From Gordonia sp. KTR9 (GTDB lineage: Bacteria; Actinomycetota; Actinomycetes; Mycobacteriales; Mycobacteriaceae): a stretch of DNA of 64,000 bases. Below the pieces are notes generated by a model, which worked only from the letters and a program-made list of their open reading frames with translations, ran no database searches and was not told the origin of the DNA. Positions 44,341-53,041 of the stretch are shown in pieces; the first letter of the stretch is position 1; every line of letters starts with the position of its first letter. The position numbers were made by a program, and so were the translations under genes. The DNA lies in NCBI RefSeq assembly GCF_000143885.2, contig NC_018581.1, positions 5,146,001 to 5,210,000 of the forward strand, written 5' to 3'.

Positions 44341-44384
44341 CGAAGCCCCCTCCGCAACCAGCCCCCACAAGTGACCTCGACGGA

Positions 44385-44475
44385 CGCGCGGGCACGCTAC
44401 GCGTGCTCGAGCTGCTCGGCCAGCAGGGGCGCGCGGGCACGCTACGCGTGCACAGCTGCTCACCCAGCAGTCGTG
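44385..44475. repeat. 45-bp direct repeat with internal palindrome
   Basis: Two copies begin at 44385 and 44430. The first 22 bases are identical and the rest is diverged; both contain the inverted repeat GCACGCTACGCGTGC and the core CAGCTGCTC or GAGCTGCTC followed by CCAGCAG. Partial third and fourth copies of the CCCAGCAG end lie up to about 44497. It sits between the terminators of DUF3068 and the mycolyltransferase gene, with no gene. Confidence 0.75.
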
Positions 44476-44503
44476 CACGAGCGGCTCACCCAGCAGATAC
44501 AAC

Positions 44504-44535
44504 AAGGGCCGGTGACCCGAAGGTCACCGGCCCTT
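44504..44535 (-). terminator. terminator of the mycolyltransferase gene
   Basis: AAGGGCCGGTGACC and GGTCACCGGCCCTT form a perfect 14-bp stem. Read on the minus strand the loop is the stable TTCG tetraloop, followed by TTGTTG. It begins 37 bp beyond the stop of the mycolyltransferase gene. Confidence 0.88.
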
Positions 44536-44571
44536 GCCGACTGTCTTACGTGCGCGAGACTACCGCGGCCC

Positions 44572-45537
44572 TCAGAAGAAGGCGGGGCGGAAGGTCTTGG
44601 CCCACGACTCCTTGAAGGTGCTCTGCCAGTAGTCCCACCAGTGCGCACCGTCCGGGGTGATCCGGGTGGTGAGCTTGACGCCCGGCACGAGCGCGAGGCG
44701 ACCGATGTAGAGCTGGCTGCTGGTCGACGCGGCGACCTCGAGCGGGATCATCTGCGCGAACTTGACGGGGTCGAAGTTGCTGCTGGCCGGGTTGACCGAC
44801 GAGTCGTACTTGCTACCGACACCGCTACCGGACGAGACGTAGACGTTCTTGCCGGCGAGGTTGCCCGCGCTCAGGAACGGGTCGTTCTGGAACCAGGTCC
44901 CGGCGGGGAAGAAGCCCCACATGTTGAACGGGTTGCCGCCGACCTCCGCGACCGAGGCCATGATGCCCTGGGTGAAGCCCGGCAGGGTGACCGTCGGGTA
45001 GCCGCTGTACGAGGCGACGGCCTTGTAGAAGTTCGGGTGGCGCGACGCGAGGTTCAGCGCCGAGGTGCCCGACATCGACAGCCCGGCGATGCCGTTGCGA
45101 CGGTTGTCGCTGCCGTGACGCGCGGCCATGTAACCCGGCAGTTCGCGGGTCAGGAACGTCTCCCACTTGTTGACGCCCAGCTTGGGATCGCGGGTCTGCC
45201 AGTCGGTGTAGAAGCTTCCTGCACCGCCGAACGGGATGGCGACGTTGGTGCCCTTGCCGGCCATGTAGCGCGCGACGTCGGTGTTGATCAGCCAGCCGCT
45301 GTTGTTGGCGGGGGCACGGAGGCCGTCGAGCAGGTACAGCGTCGGCTTCGGTCCGCCACCGCCGGCCGAGACGATGCACACGGGCACGGTCCGGTTCATG
45401 GCGTTCGAGCGGACGTACTCGACATTGCAGCCGTTGGCCGCGGAGGCCTCCGGCGGAGCTGCGACCAGCGTCGCACCCGACACGGCCACGAGAGCCACGA
45501 GTCCGGCGACGAGGCGCTTACGGGCGCGTGTCAGCAT
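44572..45537 (-). CDS. secreted mycolyltransferase (antigen 85-like esterase)
   Basis: 321 residues. A Sec signal peptide (KRLVAGLVALVAVSGATLVA with an ASA cleavage site near residue 33) precedes an alpha/beta hydrolase of the antigen 85/esterase D group. Family marks are LYLLDGLRA, GWLIN, the nucleophile Ser in GIAGLSMSGTSALNLA, and the C-terminal histidine in PDGAHWWDYWQ, comparable with HSWEYW of antigen 85. These enzymes transfer mycolates to trehalose or arabinogalactan in the envelope. No other mycolyltransferase is adjacent. A TTCG-loop hairpin follows the gene. Confidence 0.9.
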   Translation of the reverse strand: MLTRARKRLVAGLVALVAVSGATLVAAPPEASAANGCNVEYVRSNAMNRTVPVCIVSAGGGGPKPTLYLLDGLRAPANNSGWLINTDVARYMAGKGTNVAIPFGGAGSFYTDWQTRDPKLGVNKWETFLTRELPGYMAARHGSDNRRNGIAGLSMSGTSALNLASRHPNFYKAVASYSGYPTVTLPGFTQGIMASVAEVGGNPFNMWGFFPAGTWFQNDPFLSAGNLAGKNVYVSSGSGVGSKYDSSVNPASSNFDPVKFAQMIPLEVAASTSSQLYIGRLALVPGVKLTTRITPDGAHWWDYWQSTFKESWAKTFRPAFF

Positions 45538-45968
45538 TCGTCAGTTTTCCTTTGGATCACCACGGCCGGAACCGGCCGCTTGCGGGTCTTGCCTACCGGG
45601 TACTGCTGCGGGCTTGTGTACGAAGTCGTACGAGGAGGGATTGTATTGGTCCCCCCGGGCAGTGGTACCCGTCCCGCTGAAGTGTAACGGCACGATAACG
45701 CCACGGCAAAGGTGAGAGCAGGTCTTGTGATGCCCATCGGTGGTGGTTCATGTCACACCCTCCGCGGCTGAACAGCCCATTTGGTACATAGACGACACGT
45801 CGGCCGATATCTTCGTCTGTTCGGTCCACATGCCCGCGATGCGCCCGTTACCGGTTTGGGTGGGCAACGGTGACCGTGGTTTTCGGGACAGCGGGCCCTG
45901 CCGGCCGCCTGTCCGGCGATCACCGCCAAGTCCGCTCGACCCGCCCCCGGAACCACTAGTGTCGGGAC
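45538..45968. other. 431-bp divergent gap, no gene seen
   Basis: This gap between the divergent mycolyltransferase and amidase genes has no convincing open frame. It holds a 6-2-6 inverted repeat GTACGAAGTCGTAC (45618-45631) 80 bp upstream of the mycolyltransferase start, which might be an operator. The rest shows no recognisable motif. Confidence 0.4.
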
Positions 45969-45974
45969 GTGCAC

Positions 45975-47453
45975 ATGGGCGAATACCTGTCCTGCGACGC
46001 GACCACCCTGGCCGGTCTCGTCGCCTCCGGCGAGGTGACGGCAGCCGAACTCCTCGACCTCGCGCGAACACGTGCGGACGCCGTCGATCCCTCCCTCAAC
46101 GCCATCGTGATCCGCATGGACGCCGAAGCCGATGCCCGCGTCCGGGGAGCCCTCACCGGGCCGTTCGCCGGCGTCCCGTTCCTCATCAAAGACCTCGCGC
46201 AGGACTACCGCGGGTACCCGACGACGCGCGGCTCTCGCGCCCTCGCCTCGCACATCGCCCGCGAACACTCCTTCGGCGTCAGGCGTTTCCTCGATGCCGG
46301 CCTGGTGATCTTCGGCAAGACGAACACCCCGGAATTCGGCGCGAAGGCGATCACCGAGCCCACGTTCTGGGGTCCGGCGCGCAATCCCTGGGACCTGGAT
46401 GCGACCCCGGGCGGGTCGTCGGGCGGCAGCGCCGCCGCGGTCGCTGCCGGGATCGTGCCGGCGGCCGGGGCCAGCGACGGCGGAGGTTCCATCCGCATCC
46501 CCGCCGCATGCACCGGATTGTTTGGACTCAAGAGCTCTCGTGGCCTGATGCCGTTCGGTCCGCAGACCGGCGAGCCGCTCTTCGGGATGGGCGTCGAGGG
46601 CGTGGTGACCCGGACCGTCCGCGACGCCGCGGCCCTCTACGACGCGCTCATCGGGCCGACGCCGTCGTCGACCTACCCGACGCCCCTGCACACCGAGAGC
46701 TACACCGCCCGGATCGCCACCTCGCCCCGGTTGCTGCGGATCGGCTACACCACGACGTCGGCGATCAACGGGAACCCGCATCCGGAAGCCGTGGCCGCGG
46801 TCGAACACGCCGCGGCGGTGCTGACCGACCTCGGCCACAACGTCGAGGAGGTGGACCCGCCGCACGACGACGCCGCCCTCGCACGCGACTTCCTCGACAT
46901 CTGGTTCGCCAAGTGCGCCGCGCAGGTCGACGAGGTCCGACGCCTCACCGGAGCTCCCGACTCGCATTTCGAAGCCGACACCCTGACCCTCGCCGAGCTT
47001 GGCCGAGCAGCCGGGGTCGTCCCGTTGTTCAGCGCGCTCGACCGGATCAACGACCACGTCCTGGCCCTCGACCGGTTCCATCAGACCCATGACCTGCTGC
47101 TCACGCCCACGCTCGCCGTGCCACCACCGCGGGTCGGTTCGATGACCACGCCGCCTGCCCTCCAGCTGGCGGCGCGGCTCGCCTCGCGCGCACGGTCCGG
47201 CCGCGCGATCTCCCGTCTCGGGATCATCGACAAGCTCGTCTACGAGAGCCTCGGCTGGGTGCCGTACACCCAGCTCGCCAATCTCACCGGGCGGCCGGCC
47301 ATGAGCGTGCCGCTGCACTGGACCGCGGCCGGCCTCCCCCTCGGCGTGCAGTTCGTCGGCCGTCTCGGTGCCGACGGCGATCTCCTCGCGCTCGCGGCCG
47401 GCCTCGAGGCGGCCGCACCGTGGTTCCACCGGTACGCCGACATCGTGCTCTAG
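45975..47453 (+). CDS. amidase signature family enzyme
   Basis: About 492 residues with the amidase Ser-cisSer-Lys set. The catalytic lysine is in [12 protein letters not shown], the nucleophile motif is the Gly/Ser-rich [20 protein letters not shown], followed by [20 protein letters not shown] with the cis-Ser. It hydrolyses an amide, or possibly an aryl ester; the substrate cannot be read. A GTG two codons earlier (45969) is an alternative, as CGGGAC lies at a good distance from the ATG. It is followed after 73 bp by a flavoprotein. Confidence 0.9.
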   Translation: MGEYLSCDATTLAGLVASGEVTAAELLDLARTRADAVDPSLNAIVIRMDAEADARVRGALTGPFAGVPFLIKDLAQDYRGYPTTRGSRALASHIAREHSFGVRRFLDAGLVIFGKTNTPEFGAKAITEPTFWGPARNPWDLDATPGGSSGGSAAAVAAGIVPAAGASDGGGSIRIPAACTGLFGLKSSRGLMPFGPQTGEPLFGMGVEGVVTRTVRDAAALYDALIGPTPSSTYPTPLHTESYTARIATSPRLLRIGYTTTSAINGNPHPEAVAAVEHAAAVLTDLGHNVEEVDPPHDDAALARDFLDIWFAKCAAQVDEVRRLTGAPDSHFEADTLTLAELGRAAGVVPLFSALDRINDHVLALDRFHQTHDLLLTPTLAVPPPRVGSMTTPPALQLAARLASRARSGRAISRLGIIDKLVYESLGWVPYTQLANLTGRPAMSVPLHWTAAGLPLGVQFVGRLGADGDLLALAAGLEAAAPWFHRYADIVL

Positions 47454-47526
47454 TGCGGGACTAGTCTCTTCTGCGAGTGCACATGCTCCGGAGCAACCCG
47501 GCATGGCTGCGGCGGGAGGAGATGCG

Positions 47527-49200
47527 GTGGCGGAGAACGAGGCCGACGCGGTGGTCGTCGGTGCGGGCCTGGCGGGACTCGTCGCGACATACGAGCTCAC
47601 CAAGGCCGGGCGTCGCGTCGTCGTGGTCGATCAGGAGAACCGCAACAACCTTGGTGCGCAGGCATTCTGGTCCCTGGGCGGGTTGTTCATGGTGGACACA
47701 CCCGAGCAGCGCCGCCTCGGCATCTCCGACTCCGCCGACCTCGCGCTGCAGGACTGGATGGGATCGGCGGGTTTCGATCGTGACGACGAGGACTACTGGC
47801 CACGCCAGTGGGCTCGCGCCTATGTGGACTTCGCCGCCACCGAGAAGCGGCAGTATCTGCACGACCTCGGTCTGCGTATCACCCCGATCGTCGGCTGGGC
47901 CGAACGCGGCGGCGGATTCGCCGACGGCCACGGCAACTCCGTGCCCCGCTTCCACGTCACGTGGGGAACCGGACCGGAGGTGGTCCGGGTCTTCGCCGAG
48001 CCGGTTCTGGAGGCGGAGAAGCGCGGGCTCGTCGAGTTCCGGTTCCGGCATCGCGTCGACGAACTCGTCGTCGACGACGGCACCGCCGTGGGCGTGCGGG
48101 GTGTGACACTCGCCCCGACCGACGCCGAGCGCGGCCGGGCGTCGAACCGGGATGTCGTGGGCGACTTCGAGATCCGTGCCGGATCGGTCATCGTCACCTC
48201 CGGCGGCATCGGGCACAACCACGATCTGATTCGCAAGAACTGGCCGGTCGATCGTCTCGGCCCCGCTCCGCAGACGATGATCTCCGGCGTCCCGGCGCAC
48301 GTCGACGGCCGGATGCTGGAGATCACCGAGAGCGCCGGCGCCAACATCGTCAACCGCGACCGGATGTGGCACTACACCGAGGGCATCCACAACTGGGACC
48401 CGATCTGGCCCGATCACGCGATCCGGATCATCCCCGGCCCGTCGTCACTCTGGCTCGACGCCAACGGCAATCGTCTCGCACCGCCGAACTTCCCCGGCTT
48501 CGACACCAATTCGACGATGAAGGCGATCCTGTCGGCGGGCCACGACTACTCGTGGTTCATCCTCACGCAGACGATCGTGGAGAAGGAGTTCATGCTGTCG
48601 GGGTCGGAGCAGAACCCCGACATCACCGAGAAGGACCTCAAGCTCACCGCGAAGAGCCGGCTGGCGAAGGGTGCCTCGGGACCGGTGGACGCCTTCGTGC
48701 GCAACGGCGTCGACTTCGTGGTCGCCGACAATCTGCCCGAGCTGGTGGCCGGGATGAACAAGATCGCTCGCGGCCCCGAACTCGACCTCGCGGAGATCGA
48801 GCGCATCATCTCCGCGCGCGACGCCGAGATCGGCAACAAGTTCTCCAAGGACGCCCAGCTGATGGCGATCACCAATGCGCGACAGTATCTCGGCGACAAG
48901 ATCGTTCGCGTCGCCAAGCCCCACCGGTTGCTCGACCCGGAGCACGGCCCGCTGATCGCGGTCCGGCTCAACGTCCTCACCCGCAAGACCCTGGGCGGTC
49001 TCGAGACCAACCTCGACTCCCAGGTGCTGCGGCCGGACGGCAGCGCCTTCGACGGCCTGTTCGCCGCCGGTGAGGTCGCGGGCTTCGGCGGTGGCGGCGT
49101 ACACGGGTACAACGCCCTGGAGGGGACGTTCCTCGGCGGATGCATCTTCTCCGGGCGCGCCGCCGGCCGGGCGGTGGCGCGGGCCACACCGCGCAGCTGA
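47527..49200 (+). CDS. FAD-binding dehydrogenase (Rv0785-like, KSTD-family fold)
   Basis: About 557 residues with the fold of 3-ketosteroid dehydrogenases. The FAD motif is VVVGAGLAGLVATYELTKAG and the substrate-side strands run through GGLFMVDTPEQRRLG and GNSVPRFHVTWGTGPEV; FGGGGVHGYNALEGTFLGGC ends the flavin-binding part. It is very close in layout to the mycobacterial Rv0785 family of FAD-binding dehydrogenases, whose substrate is unknown. The GTG at 47527 is chosen because GGGAGGAG precedes it by five bases; an ATG at 47503 has no ribosome site. No KstR-type site was found upstream. Confidence 0.88.
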   Translation: MAENEADAVVVGAGLAGLVATYELTKAGRRVVVVDQENRNNLGAQAFWSLGGLFMVDTPEQRRLGISDSADLALQDWMGSAGFDRDDEDYWPRQWARAYVDFAATEKRQYLHDLGLRITPIVGWAERGGGFADGHGNSVPRFHVTWGTGPEVVRVFAEPVLEAEKRGLVEFRFRHRVDELVVDDGTAVGVRGVTLAPTDAERGRASNRDVVGDFEIRAGSVIVTSGGIGHNHDLIRKNWPVDRLGPAPQTMISGVPAHVDGRMLEITESAGANIVNRDRMWHYTEGIHNWDPIWPDHAIRIIPGPSSLWLDANGNRLAPPNFPGFDTNSTMKAILSAGHDYSWFILTQTIVEKEFMLSGSEQNPDITEKDLKLTAKSRLAKGASGPVDAFVRNGVDFVVADNLPELVAGMNKIARGPELDLAEIERIISARDAEIGNKFSKDAQLMAITNARQYLGDKIVRVAKPHRLLDPEHGPLIAVRLNVLTRKTLGGLETNLDSQVLRPDGSAFDGLFAAGEVAGFGGGGVHGYNALEGTFLGGCIFSGRAAGRAVARATPRS

Positions 49201-49305
49201 CGCGGACTCGTCCGCACCTCGTCGTCGAAAAGGGTTGCCTGCCCTATACATTCGCAGCATGATCTGCCACCCCACGCCGGGTGACGATCGGCTAGGGTGT
49301 TGGGC

Positions 49306-50301
49306 GTGCCGGTGCCCCAGACGATCCTGACCCGGAAGACGAAGTCGGCGATCTTCCTCGTCTTCACCATCGACGACGGCGGTGAAGACGCGGTTCGCGA
49401 TGCGCTGGAAGAAATTCCCGGGCTGAACAACGCGGTGTCCTCGCGGGCACCGGAGGCCGCACTGGCCGGCATCGTGTCGATCGGGTCTGCGGCGTGGGAC
49501 CGCCTGTTCGCCGGCCCGCGGCCCCGTTCGTTGCGTCCGTTCGTTCCCTACGAGGGCGAGGTCCACACCGCCCCGGCGACGCCCGGGGACCTGCTCGTGC
49601 ACATCAAGTCCGACGACATGGGCCTGTGCTACGAGCTCGGTGCCAAGATCACCGAGTCCTTCGGGGGCGCGGTCACCGTGGTCGACGAGGTGCACGGCTT
49701 CCGCTACTTCGACCTGCGCGACCTCATCGGGTTCGTCGACGGCACCGAGAACCCGACCGGACAGGCCGCGATCGACGCCATCACGGTCGGCGCGGAGGAC
49801 CCGGACTTCGCGGGCGGCAGCTACGTCGCGATCCAGCGGTACGTGCACGACCTGTCGTCGTGGAACGACCTGAGCACCGAGGAGCAAGAAGCCGCGATCG
49901 GACGCACCAAGCTCGACAACGTCGAGATGTCCGACGAGGTGAAGCCGCCGAACTCCCACATCGCGCTGAACGTCGTCGAGGACGAGAACGGCGAGGAGAT
50001 CGACGTGGTCCGCGACAACATGCCCTACGGCGACGTCTCCGGCACCGGCGTGAACGGCACCTTCTACATCGCCTACTCGGCAGCGCCCGACGTCACCGAG
50101 GAGATGCTGCGCAAGATGTTCATCGGCGACCCGCCCGGCACCTACGACCGCCTCCTCGACTTCACCACCGCGGTGACCGGATCGCAGTTCTTCACCCCGA
50201 CCCTCGACTTCCTCGAAGAGCTGCCGCCCGCGCCCGACGCCGCACCCCCGTCCCCGACGACCCGTTCCGACGGTTCGCTGGGCATCGGGTCACTGCACTG
50301 A
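49306..50301 (+). CDS. DyP-type peroxidase with encapsulin-targeting tail
   Basis: About 331 residues of the heme-dependent dye-decolorising peroxidase family. The distal GxxDG motif is IGFVDGTENPTGQ (about residue 142), and the proximal heme-ligand histidine is within the PNSHIALN segment. The C-terminus ends RSDGSLGIGSLH, which matches the encapsulin cargo-loading peptide, and the encapsulin gene follows at 64 bp. The enzyme would be packed inside the shell to decompose peroxide. The GTG at 49306 fits GGCTAGGG upstream; a GTG at 49297 is in frame. Confidence 0.94.
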   Translation: MPVPQTILTRKTKSAIFLVFTIDDGGEDAVRDALEEIPGLNNAVSSRAPEAALAGIVSIGSAAWDRLFAGPRPRSLRPFVPYEGEVHTAPATPGDLLVHIKSDDMGLCYELGAKITESFGGAVTVVDEVHGFRYFDLRDLIGFVDGTENPTGQAAIDAITVGAEDPDFAGGSYVAIQRYVHDLSSWNDLSTEEQEAAIGRTKLDNVEMSDEVKPPNSHIALNVVEDENGEEIDVVRDNMPYGDVSGTGVNGTFYIAYSAAPDVTEEMLRKMFIGDPPGTYDRLLDFTTAVTGSQFFTPTLDFLEELPPAPDAAPPSPTTRSDGSLGIGSLH

Positions 50302-50365
50302 CGACACCCCGAGACCCGACCACCGCACCCCGGAAACCCCATCCCGGCCGCACCAGGAGGACACC

Positions 50366-51175
50366 ATGAACAACCTGCATCGCGAACTCGCGCCGATCTC
50401 CGACGCGGCGTGGGCGGAGATCGAGGAGGAGGCCACCCGCTCGTTCAAACGCAACGTCGCGGGCCGGCGCCTCGTCGACGTCACCGGGCCGCTCGGCTCC
50501 GACACCGCGTCGGTGACCCTGGGACATCGCACCAAGATCGACTCGCCCGCCCAGGGCATCACCGCGTTCCAGCGTCGCACCCAGTCGCTGGTCGAACTCA
50601 AGGTCCCGTTCACCGTGTCCCGGGAGGCCATCGACGACGTCGATCGCGGCGCGAAGGACTCCGACTGGGATCCGGTCGTGGACGCCGCGCGCGAACTCGC
50701 GCTCGCCGAGGACCGGGCCATCTTCGAGGGCTACACCGCGGCGTCGATCAATGGGATTCGCGCCGAGGCCTCCGCCTCCCCGATCCCGCTGCCCACCGAC
50801 GTCCGCGACTACCCGGAGGCGGTCAGTCAGGCGCTGAGCACGCTACGACTCGCGTCGGTCGACGGTCCGTACGCGGTGGCCCTGTCGGCCGAGGCCTACA
50901 CCCAGGTCAACGAGACGTCGAACCACGGCTACCCGATCCTCGAACACATCCAGCGGCTGTTCACCGGCGACATCGTGTGGGCGCCGGCGATCAGCGGCGC
51001 GTTCGTCATGAGCACGCGCGGCGGCGACTTCGAGCTGACCATCGGCCAGGACGTGTCGATCGGCTACGACTCACACGACGGCGATGTGGTGAACCTCTAC
51101 TTCCAGGAGTCGTTCACCTTCCTCACCCACACTGCGGAGGCGGCCGTCGCGCTGACCGAACCGCCGACCGTCTGA
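50366..51175 (+). CDS. family 1 encapsulin shell protein
   Basis: 269 residues, the usual length of T=1 encapsulins. The HK97-type fold signatures are present: MNNLHRELAPISDAAWAEIE at the N-terminus, ARRLVDVTGP-like FKRNVAGRRLVDVTGPLG, the E-loop LVELKVPFTVSREAIDDVDR and the C-terminal YFQESFTFLTHTAEAAVALT. Sixty copies would form a roughly 24-nm shell. It is coupled with a DyP peroxidase that bears a loading tail, so this is a peroxidase nanocompartment. AGGAGG six bases before the ATG fixes the start. Confidence 0.96.
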   Translation: MNNLHRELAPISDAAWAEIEEEATRSFKRNVAGRRLVDVTGPLGSDTASVTLGHRTKIDSPAQGITAFQRRTQSLVELKVPFTVSREAIDDVDRGAKDSDWDPVVDAARELALAEDRAIFEGYTAASINGIRAEASASPIPLPTDVRDYPEAVSQALSTLRLASVDGPYAVALSAEAYTQVNETSNHGYPILEHIQRLFTGDIVWAPAISGAFVMSTRGGDFELTIGQDVSIGYDSHDGDVVNLYFQESFTFLTHTAEAAVALTEPPTV

Positions 51176-51307
51176 GCGGCAGACCGCCGTCCTCGCCGGC
51201 CCCGCACACCGCCCGGGCGATACTCAGAGGCGTCCGTTGCGAGCGGCAACTAGTCTTGCGCAGGTGATCGCAGTAGAACACGGCCCACTCTCGCTCCCGG
51301 CGGTCAG

Positions 51308-53041
51308 ATGCTGACCCGCCTCATCCGCACGTACCTGGCGCGGTACCGGATCAACGTCGTACTCGTCATCGTGCTGCAGCTGCTCGCGACCACCGCGATG
51401 CTGTTCCTGCCGAGCCTGAACGCCGACATCATCGACAACGGCGTGGCCCGCGGGGACACCGGCTACATCCTGCGCATCGGCGGATGGATGCTGCTGGTGA
51501 GCGTCGCGCAGATCATCGTCACGGTCGCCGCCCAGTTCTTCGGGTCCCGCGCCGCGCTGGGGGTCGGGCGCGACATCCGCGGCGACCTGCTGCACCGGGT
51601 GAACTCCTTCTCCGCACGCGAGGTCGGCACCTTCGGTGCACCGTCGTTGATCACCCGCACCACCAACGACGTCCAGCAGGTGCAGATGCTCATCGTCATG
51701 AGCAGCGCGATCCTGGTGATGGCTCCGATCATGTGCATCGGCGGCATCATCATGGGAGTCCGCGAGGCGCCCGCATTGTCGTGGGTCATCGCCATCGCGG
51801 TACCCGTACTCGGGGTCTCGATGGGGGCCATCATCGCGAAGATGATCCCCGGCTTCCGCGCCATGCAGGAACGGATCGACAACGTCAACCGCGTCCTGCG
51901 CGAGCAGATCACCGGCATCCGGGTCGTCCGGGCGTTCGTGCGGGAGGACTACGAGCGCAGGCGGTTCGCCGTCGCCAACGACGATCTCGCCGATGCGACC
52001 CTGCACGTCGGACGGCTGATGGCCCTGATGTTCCCGGTCGTCATGGTGATCACCAATGTCACCATCGTCGCGGTCATCTGGTTCGGCGGTCACGCGGTCT
52101 CCGACGGTTCGCTCGAGATCGGCGCGCTGACCGCCGTGATGAGCTACGTCATGCAGATCCTGATGTCGGTGATGATGGCGTCGTTCCTGGCGATGATGGC
52201 ACCGCGCGCGGCGGTCTGCGCCGAGCGCATCTCCGAGGTCCTGGCCACCGACACCTCGGTCCATCCGCCCAGTGAGCCGATCGGATTCGCCACCCATCCG
52301 GGCATGGTGGAGTTCGACGCCGCCGAGTTCCGCTACCCCGGCGCCGACGACCCGGTGTTGAGCGGCATCGACTTCCGCGTCGAGCCGGGCACGACGACCG
52401 CGATCGTCGGATCGACCGGGTCGGGCAAGACGACACTCGTCGGGCTGGTCCCGCGACTGATCGACACGACGTCCGGCGCGGTCCGGGTCGGCGGTACGGA
52501 CGTGAAGCGGCTCGACCCCGATGAACTGCGATCGGTCGTCGGCCTGGTTCCGCAGCGGCCGTACCTCTTCTCGGGAACCGTCCGCTCGAACCTGCTGCAC
52601 GGCAAGGCCGACGCGACCGACGACGAGATCTGGGAGGCCCTGCGGATCGCGCAGGCCGAGGACTTCGTGTCGGCGATGCCCGACGGGCTCGACACCAAGG
52701 TGTCCCAGGGCGGCACGACCGTCTCCGGCGGACAGCGCCAGCGCCTGGCGATCGCTCGGGCACTCATCCGCCGACCGGCCATCTACCTGTTCGACGACTC
52801 GTTCTCCGCGCTCGACCTCACCACGGATGCACGGTTGCGCGCCGCACTGCGTCCGGCCACACGCGAGGCGGCGGTGATCGTGGTGGCCCAACGTATCTCG
52901 ACCATCATCGACGCCGAGCAGATCGTCGTCCTCGATCGCGGACGGATCGTCGGTCTCGGTACGCACGACGACCTGCGCCAGTCGTGTCCCACCTATGCCG
53001 AGATCGTCGAATCGCAGATGGCGATGGAGGAGCGCGCATGA
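51308..53041 (+). CDS. ABC exporter half 1 (heterodimeric, degenerate catalytic residues)
   Basis: 577 residues: six membrane helices (1 to about 310) and one ATP-binding domain. Walker A is VGSTGSGKTT, the signature is VSGGQRQRLAIARAL, and Walker B is IYLFDDSFSALD with Asp where the catalytic Glu should be. The switch residue in VVAQRISTI is Gln instead of His. These changes mark a catalytically inactive ATP site of a heterodimeric exporter. The gene's stop overlaps the ATG of half 2 (ATGA). The substrate is unknown; drug or lipid export is typical. Confidence 0.94.
   Translation: MLTRLIRTYLARYRINVVLVIVLQLLATTAMLFLPSLNADIIDNGVARGDTGYILRIGGWMLLVSVAQIIVTVAAQFFGSRAALGVGRDIRGDLLHRVNSFSAREVGTFGAPSLITRTTNDVQQVQMLIVMSSAILVMAPIMCIGGIIMGVREAPALSWVIAIAVPVLGVSMGAIIAKMIPGFRAMQERIDNVNRVLREQITGIRVVRAFVREDYERRRFAVANDDLADATLHVGRLMALMFPVVMVITNVTIVAVIWFGGHAVSDGSLEIGALTAVMSYVMQILMSVMMASFLAMMAPRAAVCAERISEVLATDTSVHPPSEPIGFATHPGMVEFDAAEFRYPGADDPVLSGIDFRVEPGTTTAIVGSTGSGKTTLVGLVPRLIDTTSGAVRVGGTDVKRLDPDELRSVVGLVPQRPYLFSGTVRSNLLHGKADATDDEIWEALRIAQAEDFVSAMPDGLDTKVSQGGTTVSGGQRQRLAIARALIRRPAIYLFDDSFSALDLTTDARLRAALRPATREAAVIVVAQRISTIIDAEQIVVLDRGRIVGLGTHDDLRQSCPTYAEIVESQMAMEERA

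Noticed and set aside
47527-49200. Second KstR-regulated 3-ketosteroid dehydrogenase
   Set aside because: The fold is related, but no AACNNGTT element was seen upstream, and the sequence follows the Rv0785 group of unknown substrate.
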